The position numbers and the translations under genes were made by a program. DNA of 64,000 nt from Nostoc linckia NIES-25 (GTDB lineage Bacteria > Cyanobacteriota > Cyanobacteriia > Cyanobacteriales > Nostocaceae), in NCBI RefSeq assembly GCF_002368035.1, contig NZ_AP018222.1:1735836-1799835 (forward strand), given 5' to 3'. Under the pieces are notes generated by a model. It was not told the DNA's origin. It made no database searches and saw nothing but the letters and a program-made list of their open reading frames with translations. Positions 34,577 through 43,460 of the stretch are shown one piece after another (position 1 is the first letter of the stretch; each line of letters begins with the position of its first letter).

Positions 34577-35809
34577 ATGAAGACAACAAACCATGACTTA
34601 ACATTCAAAAATATTAATACCAGGGTTTTGCCCCACAGGTTGTGGATGCTCTCAATAGTGATGTTGCTGGGGAGCTGCTCTCTTCTAAGAGCCAAAACCT
34701 TTGAGAGTCAACAAACCGATCCTCAACCTCAAAACACAATTGCTCCCAATCCGATAATTGCTCCTCCACCAATTATTTCATCGTCTGGAGATCCTAATTT
34801 TGTGGTAAAAGTGGTGCAAAATGCGGGGTCTGCGGTAGTTAGGATTGATTCTTCCAGAACAATTACTTCTCGCGTACCAGAAGAATTTAACGATCCTTTA
34901 TTTCGGCGCTTTTTTGGAGACGCAGTACCACAGCCGAGACAACGGGTAGAGCGGGGTAGCGGTTCTGGATTTATTATTAATTCCTCTGGTCAAATTTTGA
35001 CCAATTCCCATGTAGTAGACGGTGCTGATAGAGTGACTGTTACGCTCAAAGATGGTCGGACTTTTGACGGCAAAGTTTTAGGTGAAGACCCAGTAACGGA
35101 TGTAGCTGTAATTAAAATTGACGCCAATAACCTACCAACACTGGCTGTAGGGAACTCAGATGTTTTACAACCAGGAGAGCCAGTAATTGCCATTGGTAAC
35201 CCATTAGGCTTGAATAATACCGTAACTTCTGGGATTATTAGTGCTACAGGTCGTTCTAGTAGCGATATTGGCGCTAGTGATAAGCGGGTTGATTACATCC
35301 AAACCGATGCTGCCATTAACCCCGGTAATTCTGGGGGGCCGCTGCTAAATGCTCGCGGTCAAGTAATAGCTATGAACACAGCCATCCTGCGAGGCGCTCA
35401 AGGTTTGGGCTTTGCGATTCCCATTAACACCGCGCAAAGAATTGCCCAAGAATTAATCGCCAAAGGCAGAGTGGATCATCCATATCTAGGCGTGCAAATG
35501 GTGACACTGACACCAGAAAACAAAGAAAGAATCAAAAATATTGCAGGCGATCGCCTAAAATTGACGGCAGATGAAGGTGTTTTGCTCGTCGAAATTGTAC
35601 CGCGATCGCCCGCATCCCTAGCTGGACTCAGAGCAGGTGATGTGATTAAAAGCATTAATAAGCAGCCTGTTACTAAAATTGAAGAAGTACAGAAGCTAGT
35701 AGAAAATAGCAAAATCGGTACTACCCTACCAATAGAAGTAGAGCGCAATGGACAAATTGTCCAAGTAGCAGTCCGACCTGCTCCTTTACCTGTAAGACGT
35801 GAAGGATAA
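34577..35809 (+). CDS. HtrA/HhoA-family serine protease with PDZ domain
   Basis: A 410-residue Deg-type protease that degrades damaged proteins in the cyanobacterial periplasm or thylakoid lumen. The N-terminus has a signal/lipoprotein-like hydrophobic segment (LWMLSIVMLLGSCSLL) with a possible lipobox Cys. The trypsin-like domain carries the triad His145 (TNSHVVDGA), Asp175 (DPVTDVAVIK) and Ser252 (NPGNSGGPLL), all intact. One PDZ domain follows (about 305-400: HPYLGVQM... AGLRAGDVIKSINKQP). Which of HhoA, HhoB or HtrA it corresponds to cannot be decided from motifs alone. The ATG is at 34577. A repeat-rich spacer separates it from def. Confidence 0.92.
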   Translation: MKTTNHDLTFKNINTRVLPHRLWMLSIVMLLGSCSLLRAKTFESQQTDPQPQNTIAPNPIIAPPPIISSSGDPNFVVKVVQNAGSAVVRIDSSRTITSRVPEEFNDPLFRRFFGDAVPQPRQRVERGSGSGFIINSSGQILTNSHVVDGADRVTVTLKDGRTFDGKVLGEDPVTDVAVIKIDANNLPTLAVGNSDVLQPGEPVIAIGNPLGLNNTVTSGIISATGRSSSDIGASDKRVDYIQTDAAINPGNSGGPLLNARGQVIAMNTAILRGAQGLGFAIPINTAQRIAQELIAKGRVDHPYLGVQMVTLTPENKERIKNIAGDRLKLTADEGVLLVEIVPRSPASLAGLRAGDVIKSINKQPVTKIEEVQKLVENSKIGTTLPIEVERNGQIVQVAVRPAPLPVRREG

Positions 35810-35812
35810 AGG

Positions 35813-36087
35813 AGTGGGGAGGTGGGGAGGTGGGGAGATAGGGAGATGGGGAGGTGTGGGAGGTATGGGAGGAAAGGGAAGCATAAATTCTCTTTCTTTC
35901 CCCACTCCCGACACTTCCCCATCCTCCATTCCCCCACACTCCCCACACCACAAGACGATAATTTGTCAACCACATAATTCAATGAAGTATAAATTCTCTT
36001 TCTCCCCATCTCCCCATCTCCCCATACTTCTCTGCGAGAGGCTGCGCCAACGGCTCCGCTCAGTACAAGTCTCCCCATCTCCCCATT
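35813..36087. repeat. low-complexity repeats and intergenic copy of the 80-bp element
   Basis: Tandem gggaggtg units at 35815-35865, an inverse C-rich arm at 35900-35945, and at 36007-36086 the 80-base unit identical to the in-frame copy at 1095-1174. No gene is seen between htrA and def. Confidence 0.85.
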
Positions 36088-36108
36088 CCTAAAGAAAGGA
36101 GTTTTTAT

Positions 36109-36636
36109 ATGTCTGAACCAATCATTCAATTAGGCAATCCCACACTGCGCCAAAAAGCTGCTTGGGTTGACAATATTCAAGATCCAGGTATCCAAAAATT
36201 AATCGATGACTTAATGGCTACTGTTGCCAAAGCTAACGGCGTAGGAATTGCTGCGCCCCAAGTTGCACAATCTTATCGTTTATTTATTGTGGCTTCCCGC
36301 CCTAATCCCAGGTATCCTAACGCCCCAGAAATGGAACCTACTGCTATGATTAATCCTAGAATCATTGCTCGTTCAACCGAAGTTGTCAAAGATTGGGAAG
36401 GTTGTTTAAGTGTTCCAGGTATTAGGGGGTTAATTCCTCGGTATAAAACTATCGAAGTCGAATACAGCGATCGCCAAGGCAATCTACAAAAGCAAGAATT
36501 AAGCGATTTCGTCGCTCGTATATTTCAACACGAATATGACCACCTCGACGGCATCGTATTTGTAGACCGCCTAGAAAACACTCTCGATATGATTACTGAG
36601 CAAGAATATCAACAACGAGTAGTTAACAAGACTTAA
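36109..36636 (+). CDS. def: peptide deformylase
   Basis: Removes the formyl group from the N-terminal methionine of new proteins; a cytoplasmic metal (Fe2+/Zn2+) hydrolase. All three motifs are intact in the 175-residue protein: GVGIAAPQV (motif 1), EGCLSVPG with the metal ligand Cys (motif 2), and HEYDHLDG with two His ligands and the catalytic Glu (motif 3). The sequence aaaggag precedes the ATG at 36109 by 8 bases. A typical type I deformylase length. No fmt neighbour. Confidence 0.96.
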   Translation: MSEPIIQLGNPTLRQKAAWVDNIQDPGIQKLIDDLMATVAKANGVGIAAPQVAQSYRLFIVASRPNPRYPNAPEMEPTAMINPRIIARSTEVVKDWEGCLSVPGIRGLIPRYKTIEVEYSDRQGNLQKQELSDFVARIFQHEYDHLDGIVFVDRLENTLDMITEQEYQQRVVNKT

Positions 36637-36729
36637 TTCCAAAATAATTCTTGGGGATGATAGTTAAAAGAAAGTTTAAGCTATACTTAACCTATTGTTA
36701 ACCTTTGGTTGGGTCTAGTTATCGGGTAA

Positions 36730-37965
36730 ATGACCAATATTATTAGTAGTCACGAGAGGTTAAGTCCGCATCAGAGTATGTCTCCTGACTTAACCTCTCA
36801 TCAGCATCAAAGTGATGAAGTAGAACTAAATAGCAGTAGAAGTGACACAGCTGCACACTCAGAAGTGCAAGTGCCTTCAGAGACATTGGAAATTGTTCAT
36901 GCCACTGCTGGGCGGGTAAGAATTCGCGCTAGTGAGGGGATTTCCAAATCAACAATCAAAAATATATCCCAAGGCTTACGACAGCAGTATGGGGTGAAAG
37001 AAGTTGCTGTCAATGAGCAAACAGGCAGTATAGTTGTCAGTTTCGATGCAGAAAAACTTTCACTGGCAGAGGTTTTGGGGCTATTGAAACAATTTAATAT
37101 TCACCAACCTCAAGTTTCGCCGACTTCAAACACTCAAGCAGATCCGTTTGCTGCATGGAAGTCCCTTGATTTTTGGAAGGAACAATCTATTTCGTTGATT
37201 CCTTTGATGACAGGGTTAGCAGTCACAGGTGGGCTGGGGATTAGCGGCTTGGCATCGATTCCAGTCTATATGATTACCGCAGAAGCTACTCGTAAGGTAA
37301 TTGATTCTTTTGAAGAAGCTTTGGGATCGGAAAAATTACAACAATTAAAAAGCAAGCCAGACGCCGACTCTAAAAATAAGGCAAATTCTTTTGGTGACAA
37401 CCAAGAGGTGCAAGATTTGAAGGGTAAAAATTCAATAACACAGCCAGCAAAAATTGCTTACAGTGTAGTCCATGCAATTCCAGGACGTATCAGATTTCAT
37501 TTGCCTCGACTAGCTGAAGATCGTGCCTATGGACGGCGGCTAGAGAGGTTGCTCAACAACGATCCCCAAACGATCGGCGTGCGTGTGAATAGTGGTGCAG
37601 CATCGATCGCCATTTCCTATCAGCCTAGTCAGATTAGCGTCAGCCATTGGGTAAATCTCATGGAGTTGGCTTTGGAAACTAATCCACCTAGCGATGCTAT
37701 CAAAGTTGCACAACCACAAACATCTCAAGAAGAAGTGAGTCTGATAACACAAACAGACACTACAACTGTGTTGGACGACACAACTTTAAATGTGAGTCAT
37801 ACGGCACAATCAAACAATACGAACGTGTTAGAAGACACAACTCTACAACTGAGTCGGACGACAGAAGTAGAGAACGCAAATCTAAACTTATCAAGTTTAT
37901 GGGCTGATTTCAAACCAGCAACTTTATCTTATTCGTTAGCCATGATGGCGAACTTTCCGTTATAG
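36730..37965 (+). CDS. protein with two HMA2-like domains
   Basis: A 411-residue protein with two small ferredoxin-like HMA2-type modules: residues 52-120, opening EIVHATAGRVRIRAS, and residues 235-310, opening VVHAIPGRIRFHLPRL. Both have the H-x3-GR-x-R signature but lack the CxxC of metallochaperone HMA domains. Between them a short hydrophobic segment (about residues 155-180: SLIPLMTGLAVTGGLGISGL) may enter the membrane. The tail is low-complexity. It is the first gene of a cluster with a P-type ATPase, a DUF5132 protein and a third HMA2 protein, all on the plus strand. It probably serves as an accessory factor for the pump; metal binding is unproven. Confidence 0.75.
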   Translation: MTNIISSHERLSPHQSMSPDLTSHQHQSDEVELNSSRSDTAAHSEVQVPSETLEIVHATAGRVRIRASEGISKSTIKNISQGLRQQYGVKEVAVNEQTGSIVVSFDAEKLSLAEVLGLLKQFNIHQPQVSPTSNTQADPFAAWKSLDFWKEQSISLIPLMTGLAVTGGLGISGLASIPVYMITAEATRKVIDSFEEALGSEKLQQLKSKPDADSKNKANSFGDNQEVQDLKGKNSITQPAKIAYSVVHAIPGRIRFHLPRLAEDRAYGRRLERLLNNDPQTIGVRVNSGAASIAISYQPSQISVSHWVNLMELALETNPPSDAIKVAQPQTSQEEVSLITQTDTTTVLDDTTLNVSHTAQSNNTNVLEDTTLQLSRTTEVENANLNLSSLWADFKPATLSYSLAMMANFPL

Positions 37966-38093
37966 ACGGTTCCACACTTAGGAACACTGGAGGGTAACAA
38001 TGGAGGGTTCTAGCTTACAACTAGATTCAAGCGATGTCTACGATGGGCTGCGCCTACGCACTTACAGACAATCTGTAAGCGTAGTTCATAGCA

Positions 38094-38294
38094 TTAGGTA
38101 TACACATAAAAGTCGAGTCGGATTATGTGTGCCTGCGATCGATGAAAATTTGGAATATCAGCAACATAAAATCGAGTTGTTGCAAATAAAGCGTCTTTGA
38201 AGCGGTAATATCGCATAGCCGGCGCGATTAAACCTGCTAGAAATGTAACAGCAGGGATGGCAAATGCGATCGCCTTTAACAGAATTTCAAACAT
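38094..38294 (-). CDS. possible small membrane protein
   Basis: A 66-codon frame opening MFEILLKAIAFAIPAVTFLAGLIAP, a hydrophobic segment followed by basic residues. Such an arrangement could be a real small membrane protein, but it has no clear ribosome-binding site and no recognised family. The overlapping plus-strand frame at 38000-38200 looks like repeat-derived noise. The 37966-38495 spacer also holds a perfect hairpin at 38391-38423. Confidence 0.3.
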   Translation of the reverse strand: MFEILLKAIAFAIPAVTFLAGLIAPAMRYYRFKDALFATTRFYVADIPNFHRSQAHIIRLDFYVYT

Positions 38295-38390
38295 TAAAAT
38301 CTAGTACTCAGCTAAAGGTGGGGAGTGGGGAAATTTTGACTCTCCTTAAATTTTCTTCTGTTTCCTTCACTTGAAAGACCACTAGGTTAT

Positions 38391-38423
38391 AGATCCCCGA
38401 CTTCTTAAAGAAGTCGGGGATCT
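38391..38423. repeat. perfect palindromic hairpin
   Basis: agatccccgacttctt, one base, then aagaagtcggggatct: a 16-bp perfect stem. It lies 70 bases before the P-type ATPase start. There is no T tract, so it is more likely a dispersed repeat than a terminator. Confidence 0.8.
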
Positions 38424-38495
38424 GAACACCCACAAGCCAGCCACTACTTGTTCATCGCATTAAACAAGTTTGTAAATTTATACGAGATATAACGA

Positions 38496-40793
38496 ATGGC
38501 ACAAGTCACAGTTAAACCACCATCCCTGCGAGTTCAAAAATCTCAGGAGATTGTAGAGAAACACAGTCAAGTAATTCCTTTAGTCCAAAAGAATGGCAAA
38601 GTTTCTCTGGCTGAGAAAAATGGACATTCTCACAAACATACTGCTCAAGTTTCCTATAGTGTTGTTCATCACATTCGGGGAAGAATGAGGTTGCGCGTGC
38701 CTCGATTACGTTACGATGCCGACTATGCTCAACGCCTTTTAACTTTACTCGAAGCCGATCCCCTGGTGACTTCTGTCCGAATCAAACCAGCGGCGGCGGC
38801 GTTAGTTGTGAATTATCAATCGAGTTCAATTGCAGATGCAAAGGTGCGATCGCATTTGAGTTATCTGATTGGCGCAGCCAATGACATGGGAATAGTTGTG
38901 CCCAAAGCTAACAATTCATTGGCTGCCCAACCAACAGAGGATGCAGAGAATTCCTGGACTGGGATGCAACTTTCGGCTGTGGCTACCGGTTTAGCTGTGC
39001 TAGGAGGGCCGTTGGGACTACCAATCCCACCTCTCATAGTGGCGGGAACCATTGCCCTAGCAACCTTACCGGTCTTCCAAAGGGCAGTAGGAGGGATCGT
39101 CAAGGAACGGAAATTGAACATTGACTTTTTGGATTTTCTGGCGATCGCAATTACCACCGTTCAAGGTCAATTTCTCACACCATCGTTGATGTTAAGCTTA
39201 ATTGAAATTGGTGAAAACATCCGCGATCGTACTGCCCGTTCTTCTAAATTGCAAACCCTAGATTTACTCAGTTCCTTAGGGCAATTCGTCTGGGTTGAAC
39301 GCAACGGAGTCAAAGAACAAATCCCCATTCAGGATGTACAACGTGGTGATACAGTCATTGTCTATCCTGGGGAACAGGTGCCAGTTGATGGTACTATCCT
39401 CCGGGGTAAAGCCCTGCTAGATGAGCAGAAACTCACCGGCGAATCCATGCCTGTCTTAAAAAGAAAAGGACAGCCAGTTTTTGCCTCAACCTTGATGCGT
39501 GAGGGACGAATTTATATCTTGGCGGAATGGGTGGGTAATGACACCCGTGCCGGACAAAGCATTAAGTTAATGCAAGAAGCACCAGTCCATGATACCCGCA
39601 TGGAAAACTATGCCATCAAAATTGCCGAAAAAGCTGTTGTGCCAACATTGTTACTTGGTGCGGGGGTATTTGCCGCAACTCGCAATCCAGCAAGGGTAGC
39701 TAGCGTACTTACCCTAGATTTATGCACGGGAATTAGGGTATCAATTCCGACAACAGTTTTGGCAGCGCTGACTTATGCAGCCAAGCACGGCATCCTGATT
39801 CGTAGCGGTCGGGCATTAGAACAACTAGCAGCAGTTGATACAGTTGTGTTTGATAAGACGGGCACTCTTACAAAAGGTGAAGTGTCAGTTGTCAGAGTTG
39901 AGAGTCTCAATCCTGCAACATCGGACTTGCGGGTGTTGGAACTAGCTGCTGCGGCTGAACAGCGGCTGACGCACCCTGTAGCTGAAGCAGTGATTCGCTA
40001 TGCCGAAGCACAGCAAGTAGCGATCCCCAACCGGAGTAAATGGGACTATCAATTGGGTTTAGGCGTACAAGCCGAGATTGACGGCGAGACTGTTTATGTC
40101 GGTAGCGAGCGCTTTTTGCGTCAACAAGGCGTAGACATGGAACCTCTCAATGGGCATCAGCCAGGAGACTCACTGATTTATGTCGCTAGTAACAATCAAC
40201 TTCAGGGTAGAATAGTCTATAGTGATATTCTGCGTCCTGAAAGTCAGGAAGTAATTACCCAGTTATTGACAGTTGATGGCGTAGAAGTTCACATGCTCAC
40301 CGGAGATAACAAGCGAACAGCTAATGCTGTGGCTGCTCAATTGGGGATTGCGCCAAAGCATACCCACGCCGAAGCTTTTCCGGAACAAAAAGCAACAGTT
40401 GTCCGCCAACTACACGAACAAGGCAAAACAGTTGCATTTGTAGGCGATGGAATCAACGATTCGCCTGCTTTAGCCTACGCTGATGTTTCAGTATCCTTCG
40501 CTAACGGTTCGGAAATCGCGCGGGAAACAGCAGATGTGGTGTTAATGCAAAATGACTTGCATGGTTTATTAGAAGCGATCGCGATCGCTCGTAAAGCCAA
40601 GCAAATAATTCATCAAAACACCAGTATTGTTGCCCTGCCTAACATTGCAGCGATGTTTGTTGCCGTGTTCTTTGGTCTTAACCCCTTAGCGGCAACAGTA
40701 GTCAACAACGGCTCAACAGTAGTTGCAGGCGTCAATGGTTTGCGTCCAATTCTCAAACCTTCACCAAAAAAAGCTCTACCATCGGCAAGATGA
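38496..40793 (+). CDS. P1B-like heavy-metal P-type ATPase with HMA2 domain and non-CPx motif
   Basis: A 765-residue ATP-driven cation pump. An N-terminal HMA2 module (residues 52-125) opens VVHHIRGRMRLRVPRLR without CxxC. Ahead of it is HSHKH, a possible metal-binding His cluster. The pump core is complete: LTGES (actuator), DKTGTLTKG with phosphorylated Asp453, the HP motif in LTHPVAEAV, and GDGINDSPAL. The membrane motif before the DKTGT loop, normally CPC/SPC/TPC, here reads DLCTGIRVSIPTT (Cys410), so the invariant Pro between metal ligands is missing. Metal specificity is therefore unpredictable. It lies between HMA2 and DUF5132 genes. Confidence 0.9.
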   Translation: MAQVTVKPPSLRVQKSQEIVEKHSQVIPLVQKNGKVSLAEKNGHSHKHTAQVSYSVVHHIRGRMRLRVPRLRYDADYAQRLLTLLEADPLVTSVRIKPAAAALVVNYQSSSIADAKVRSHLSYLIGAANDMGIVVPKANNSLAAQPTEDAENSWTGMQLSAVATGLAVLGGPLGLPIPPLIVAGTIALATLPVFQRAVGGIVKERKLNIDFLDFLAIAITTVQGQFLTPSLMLSLIEIGENIRDRTARSSKLQTLDLLSSLGQFVWVERNGVKEQIPIQDVQRGDTVIVYPGEQVPVDGTILRGKALLDEQKLTGESMPVLKRKGQPVFASTLMREGRIYILAEWVGNDTRAGQSIKLMQEAPVHDTRMENYAIKIAEKAVVPTLLLGAGVFAATRNPARVASVLTLDLCTGIRVSIPTTVLAALTYAAKHGILIRSGRALEQLAAVDTVVFDKTGTLTKGEVSVVRVESLNPATSDLRVLELAAAAEQRLTHPVAEAVIRYAEAQQVAIPNRSKWDYQLGLGVQAEIDGETVYVGSERFLRQQGVDMEPLNGHQPGDSLIYVASNNQLQGRIVYSDILRPESQEVITQLLTVDGVEVHMLTGDNKRTANAVAAQLGIAPKHTHAEAFPEQKATVVRQLHEQGKTVAFVGDGINDSPALAYADVSVSFANGSEIARETADVVLMQNDLHGLLEAIAIARKAKQIIHQNTSIVALPNIAAMFVAVFFGLNPLAATVVNNGSTVVAGVNGLRPILKPSPKKALPSAR

Positions 40794-40866
40794 TACAACT
40801 CTTTTAACAAGAGTATGTTAGAAAGCTTTACAACAATTTTTCAATTTAACAGGAGGAATCTTAACT

Positions 40867-41175
40867 ATGGCACCTAAAATTACCGATTTCATTGAAGATG
40901 CAGGCCCTGTGGGAATTGTAGCTGGAATTGGCGCAGTTATCCTGGCTCCCGTCCTAATTCCCCTCGTTGCTGGAATTGGTAAACCCATAGCCAAGTCCGT
41001 AATCAAAGGCGGACTTGCAGCCTACGAAAAAAGCAGAGGAGCCTTTGCAGAACTTGGTGAAAGCTGGGAAGATATTGTAGCTGAAGCTAGGGCAGAACTC
41101 GCTGAAGACAAGCAAACTCCAGTATTTGAAGCTGCGAGTAACCCTGTTGACAACACCTTAGATAATGGCGTGTAA
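40867..41175 (+). CDS. DUF5132 family protein
   Basis: A 102-residue protein. It begins MAPKITDFIEDAGPVGIVAGIG and has a hydrophobic N-terminal half (VGIVAGIGAVILAPVLIPLVAG), probably one or two membrane passes. A basic GKPIAKSVIKGG loop and an acidic helix follow (SWEDIVAEARAELAED). This matches the DUF5132 pattern, a family of unknown function that I associate with HMA2/P-type ATPase loci. The sequence aggagg lies 10 bases before the ATG at 40867. It starts about 75 bases after the pump gene, so cotranscription is likely. Confidence 0.75.
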   Translation: MAPKITDFIEDAGPVGIVAGIGAVILAPVLIPLVAGIGKPIAKSVIKGGLAAYEKSRGAFAELGESWEDIVAEARAELAEDKQTPVFEAASNPVDNTLDNGV

Positions 41176-41194
41176 AACCCTCAAAAAGGGGAAT

Positions 41195-41290
41195 GGGGCA
41201 TTGGGAAAGGGAAAAGGGTAAGGGGAAAAGGGGAAAGATTAAATTTATTCCTTTTCCCTTTAACCTTTAACCTTTTCCCCTGCCTCCCCC
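41195..41290. repeat. purine/pyrimidine hairpin repeat
   Basis: aaggggaaaaggggaaagat followed by taaatttattccttttccct and a C-rich tail, nearly identical to 8148-8220. It separates the DUF5132 gene from the next HMA2 gene and may stop or attenuate transcription. Confidence 0.8.
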
Positions 41291-41367
41291 ACTCCCTTCT
41301 TTAAAATCCAACTCCAAATCAGGACGGCAGTTGTGTGTTGACAAATAGTCATGGTAGTCTGACCGAG

Positions 41368-41916
41368 ATGCCCAAAATTATTGAGCAAACAGCTTTAAGC
41401 AATTTTTCCAAACGAATATCTACAAAAATTGTCAGCAATACTCCAAGACGGCTACGCTTGAGAGTTGCTCTACCCCATCGTCAAAATGGGGAAATGCAAC
41501 GCATTGCTAATGCACTCGCAGCGCAACCTTACATTAATCAGGTGCGGACTAATATTCATCACGGTAGTATTGCGATCGAACACGATGGCAAAGATGATAC
41601 GCTGAAAAATGTAATTGGCACACTCACAGATTTAGGAGTTATTTTCGCCGATATTACTGAGGGTAACTCGGAGGCAGCTGTGGGGATTACAAATGCAGTT
41701 TTTAACTTAAACAAAAAAGTCGAACTTGCAACGAAAGGCGAAATTGACTTGCGAGTTATTTTTCCCTTAGGATTGAGTATCCTTGCTGTGAGACAGTTAC
41801 TAGCTAAGGGTTTGCAATTTGAAATTATTCCCTGGTATGTATTGGCGTGGTATGCCTTTGATAGTTTTATTAAACTGCATGGTGTCAGCAAACCACAATC
41901 AACGGCGAATGATTAA
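41368..41916 (+). CDS. HMA2-like domain protein
   Basis: A 182-residue protein. It has one N-terminal HMA2-type module (about residues 15-90: IVSNTPRRLRLRVALPHR) without metal-binding cysteines, then a C-terminal region with two possible membrane segments (RVIFPLGLSILAVRQLL and IIPWYVLAWYAFDSF). The basic signature resembles those of the pump's own N-terminus and of the 36730 protein. It is the last gene of the P-type ATPase cluster. The ATG at 41368 is preferred; the upstream TTG adds 11 residues. Likely a pump partner. Function unproven. Confidence 0.72.
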   Translation: MPKIIEQTALSNFSKRISTKIVSNTPRRLRLRVALPHRQNGEMQRIANALAAQPYINQVRTNIHHGSIAIEHDGKDDTLKNVIGTLTDLGVIFADITEGNSEAAVGITNAVFNLNKKVELATKGEIDLRVIFPLGLSILAVRQLLAKGLQFEIIPWYVLAWYAFDSFIKLHGVSKPQSTAND

Positions 41917-41996
41917 ATATTAGGAGAAAAACTTTGAAAGTTTTCTCCAAAATAATTTGATTTTACAAAATTGTAGATGGCTAATAAAGTATTCAG

Positions 41997-42024
41997 GTAG
42001 GGGCACAACATGTTGTGCCCCTAC
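41997..42024. repeat. perfect 28-base palindrome
   Basis: gtaggggcacaaca followed by its exact inverse tgttgtgcccctac. This is an uninterrupted example of the palindrome whose arms flank the family A elements at 4697 and 18860. Confidence 0.9.
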
Positions 42025-42091
42025 GATTATCTGTATCTCACTTCTTTGCAATCTGTTGGATTTAGAGTCTCATGAACTTGCAAAAACTAAC

Positions 42092-42209
42092 AGGACTTAC
42101 GCAAAAGATAACGAAAGTAGCGGTAATACCCTGCGGGAAGCCGCTCCGCGTCTACATGAATTACCGCTACGTAAGAATAAGGTTTTCAGTCACATATTGC
42201 GTAAGTCCT
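42092..42209. mobile_element. MITE-like element, family B copy 2
   Basis: A 118-bp element with aggacttacgcaa (42092-42104) and ttgcgtaagtcct (42197-42209) as perfect 13-bp inverted ends. Its arms match copy 1 (22305-22446), with a shorter centre (tgcgggaagccgctccgcg). No coding capacity. Confidence 0.88.
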
Positions 42210-42385
42210 GACTAAAATAAATCTGAAAAATTCCATATCAAGTTTAAATGGTCTGCAATCGTGTATCTTGATTATCAGTTGTCAGTTTCGTCCGTTGGGT
42301 AATTTGTTTACGATCGCAGCATACGCTCTGGGGAATGTTAACTGTTGACTGATTTCAAATACTGTTTGTCAGAAGTGACCAAACC

Positions 42386-43459
42386 ATGAAAAAGCTGATC
42401 AACAACCCAGAAGACTTTGTGCGCGAAAGTCTAGAAGGTATGGCAGTCGCTCATTCTGATTTAATTAAAGTCAACTATGACCCTGCTTTTGTCTATCGAG
42501 CTGATGCACCTGTTAAGGGAAAAGTAGCAATTATTTCTGGTGGAGGTAGCGGTCACGAACCGATGCACGCTGGCTTTGTGGGCAGAGGAATGCTCGATGC
42601 AGCTTGTCCTGGGGAAGTTTTCACTTCACCTACCCCCGACCAAATGTTAGAAGCAGCCAAACAAGTAGATGGAGGGGCTGGTATTCTTTATATCGTCAAA
42701 AATTACAGTGGCGATGTGATGAACTTTGAAATGGCGACGGAATTAGTGCGTGCTGAGGGCATCCGATCGCTAAATATTTTGATTGATGACGATGTGGCAG
42801 TCAAGGACAGTTTGTATACCCAAGGACGACGCGGTGTCGGAACAACAGTACTCGCAGAAAAAATTTGCGGTGCAGCAGCAGAACAAGAGTATGATTTATC
42901 ACAAATAGCAAAGTTGTGTCGTCGAGTAAATTTGCATGGGCGGAGTATGGGAATTGCTCTAACCTCATGTACGACACCAGCCAAAGGAACGCCGACATTT
43001 GAACTGAGCGATGGCGAAATCGAATTAGGTATCGGTATTCACGGTGAGCCAGGAATAGAACGCACAAGTATAAAATCAGTAGATGAGATTACCGAAATTT
43101 TGACGCGATCGCTCATTGAGGATACAGCATACACTCGCACAGTGCGCGAATGGGATGAAGACAAGGGAGAATGGGTTGATGTGGAACTCATCGACCCAGC
43201 ACTTGTAAAAGGCGATCGCTTGTTAGCTTTTGTCAATGGTATGGGTGGAACTCCAGTTTCAGAATTGTATCTTGTTTACCGCAAACTTGCCGAAATCTGC
43301 CAGCAACAAGGATTGCAGATTGTACGAAATTTGATTGGCTCTTATATTACATCTCTCGAAATGCAAGGTTGTTCCATTACCTTATTGAAGGTAGATGATG
43401 AAATCATCAAGTTATGGGACGCACCAGTAAAAACGCCGAGTTGGCGGTGGGGAATTTGA
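42386..43459 (+). CDS. dhaK: dihydroxyacetone kinase, DhaK subunit
   Basis: Binds dihydroxyacetone covalently for phosphorylation. 357 residues with the family's markers: MKKLINNPEDFVRESLEGMA at the start, SGGGSGHEPMHAGFVG (substrate loop), and GIGIHGEPGIER with His219, the residue that forms the hemiaminal with the substrate. The C-terminal half has VNGMGGTPVSELYLVY. Together with DhaL (one base downstream) it forms the DhaK-DhaL core. Whether the phosphate donor is PTS DhaM or ATP is not shown; no dhaM is in the window. The ATG is at 42386. Confidence 0.95.
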   Translation: MKKLINNPEDFVRESLEGMAVAHSDLIKVNYDPAFVYRADAPVKGKVAIISGGGSGHEPMHAGFVGRGMLDAACPGEVFTSPTPDQMLEAAKQVDGGAGILYIVKNYSGDVMNFEMATELVRAEGIRSLNILIDDDVAVKDSLYTQGRRGVGTTVLAEKICGAAAEQEYDLSQIAKLCRRVNLHGRSMGIALTSCTTPAKGTPTFELSDGEIELGIGIHGEPGIERTSIKSVDEITEILTRSLIEDTAYTRTVREWDEDKGEWVDVELIDPALVKGDRLLAFVNGMGGTPVSELYLVYRKLAEICQQQGLQIVRNLIGSYITSLEMQGCSITLLKVDDEIIKLWDAPVKTPSWRWGI

Positions 43460-43460
43460 T

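Noticed and set aside
38000..38200. 66-codon plus-strand frame before the P-type ATPase
   Set aside because: No ribosome-binding site close to the ATG, and part of it is a dispersed repeat (gatgggctgcgcctacgc).
41935..42211. open frame at 41957-42211
   Set aside because: It runs through the 28-base palindrome and the family B element; repeat-derived.
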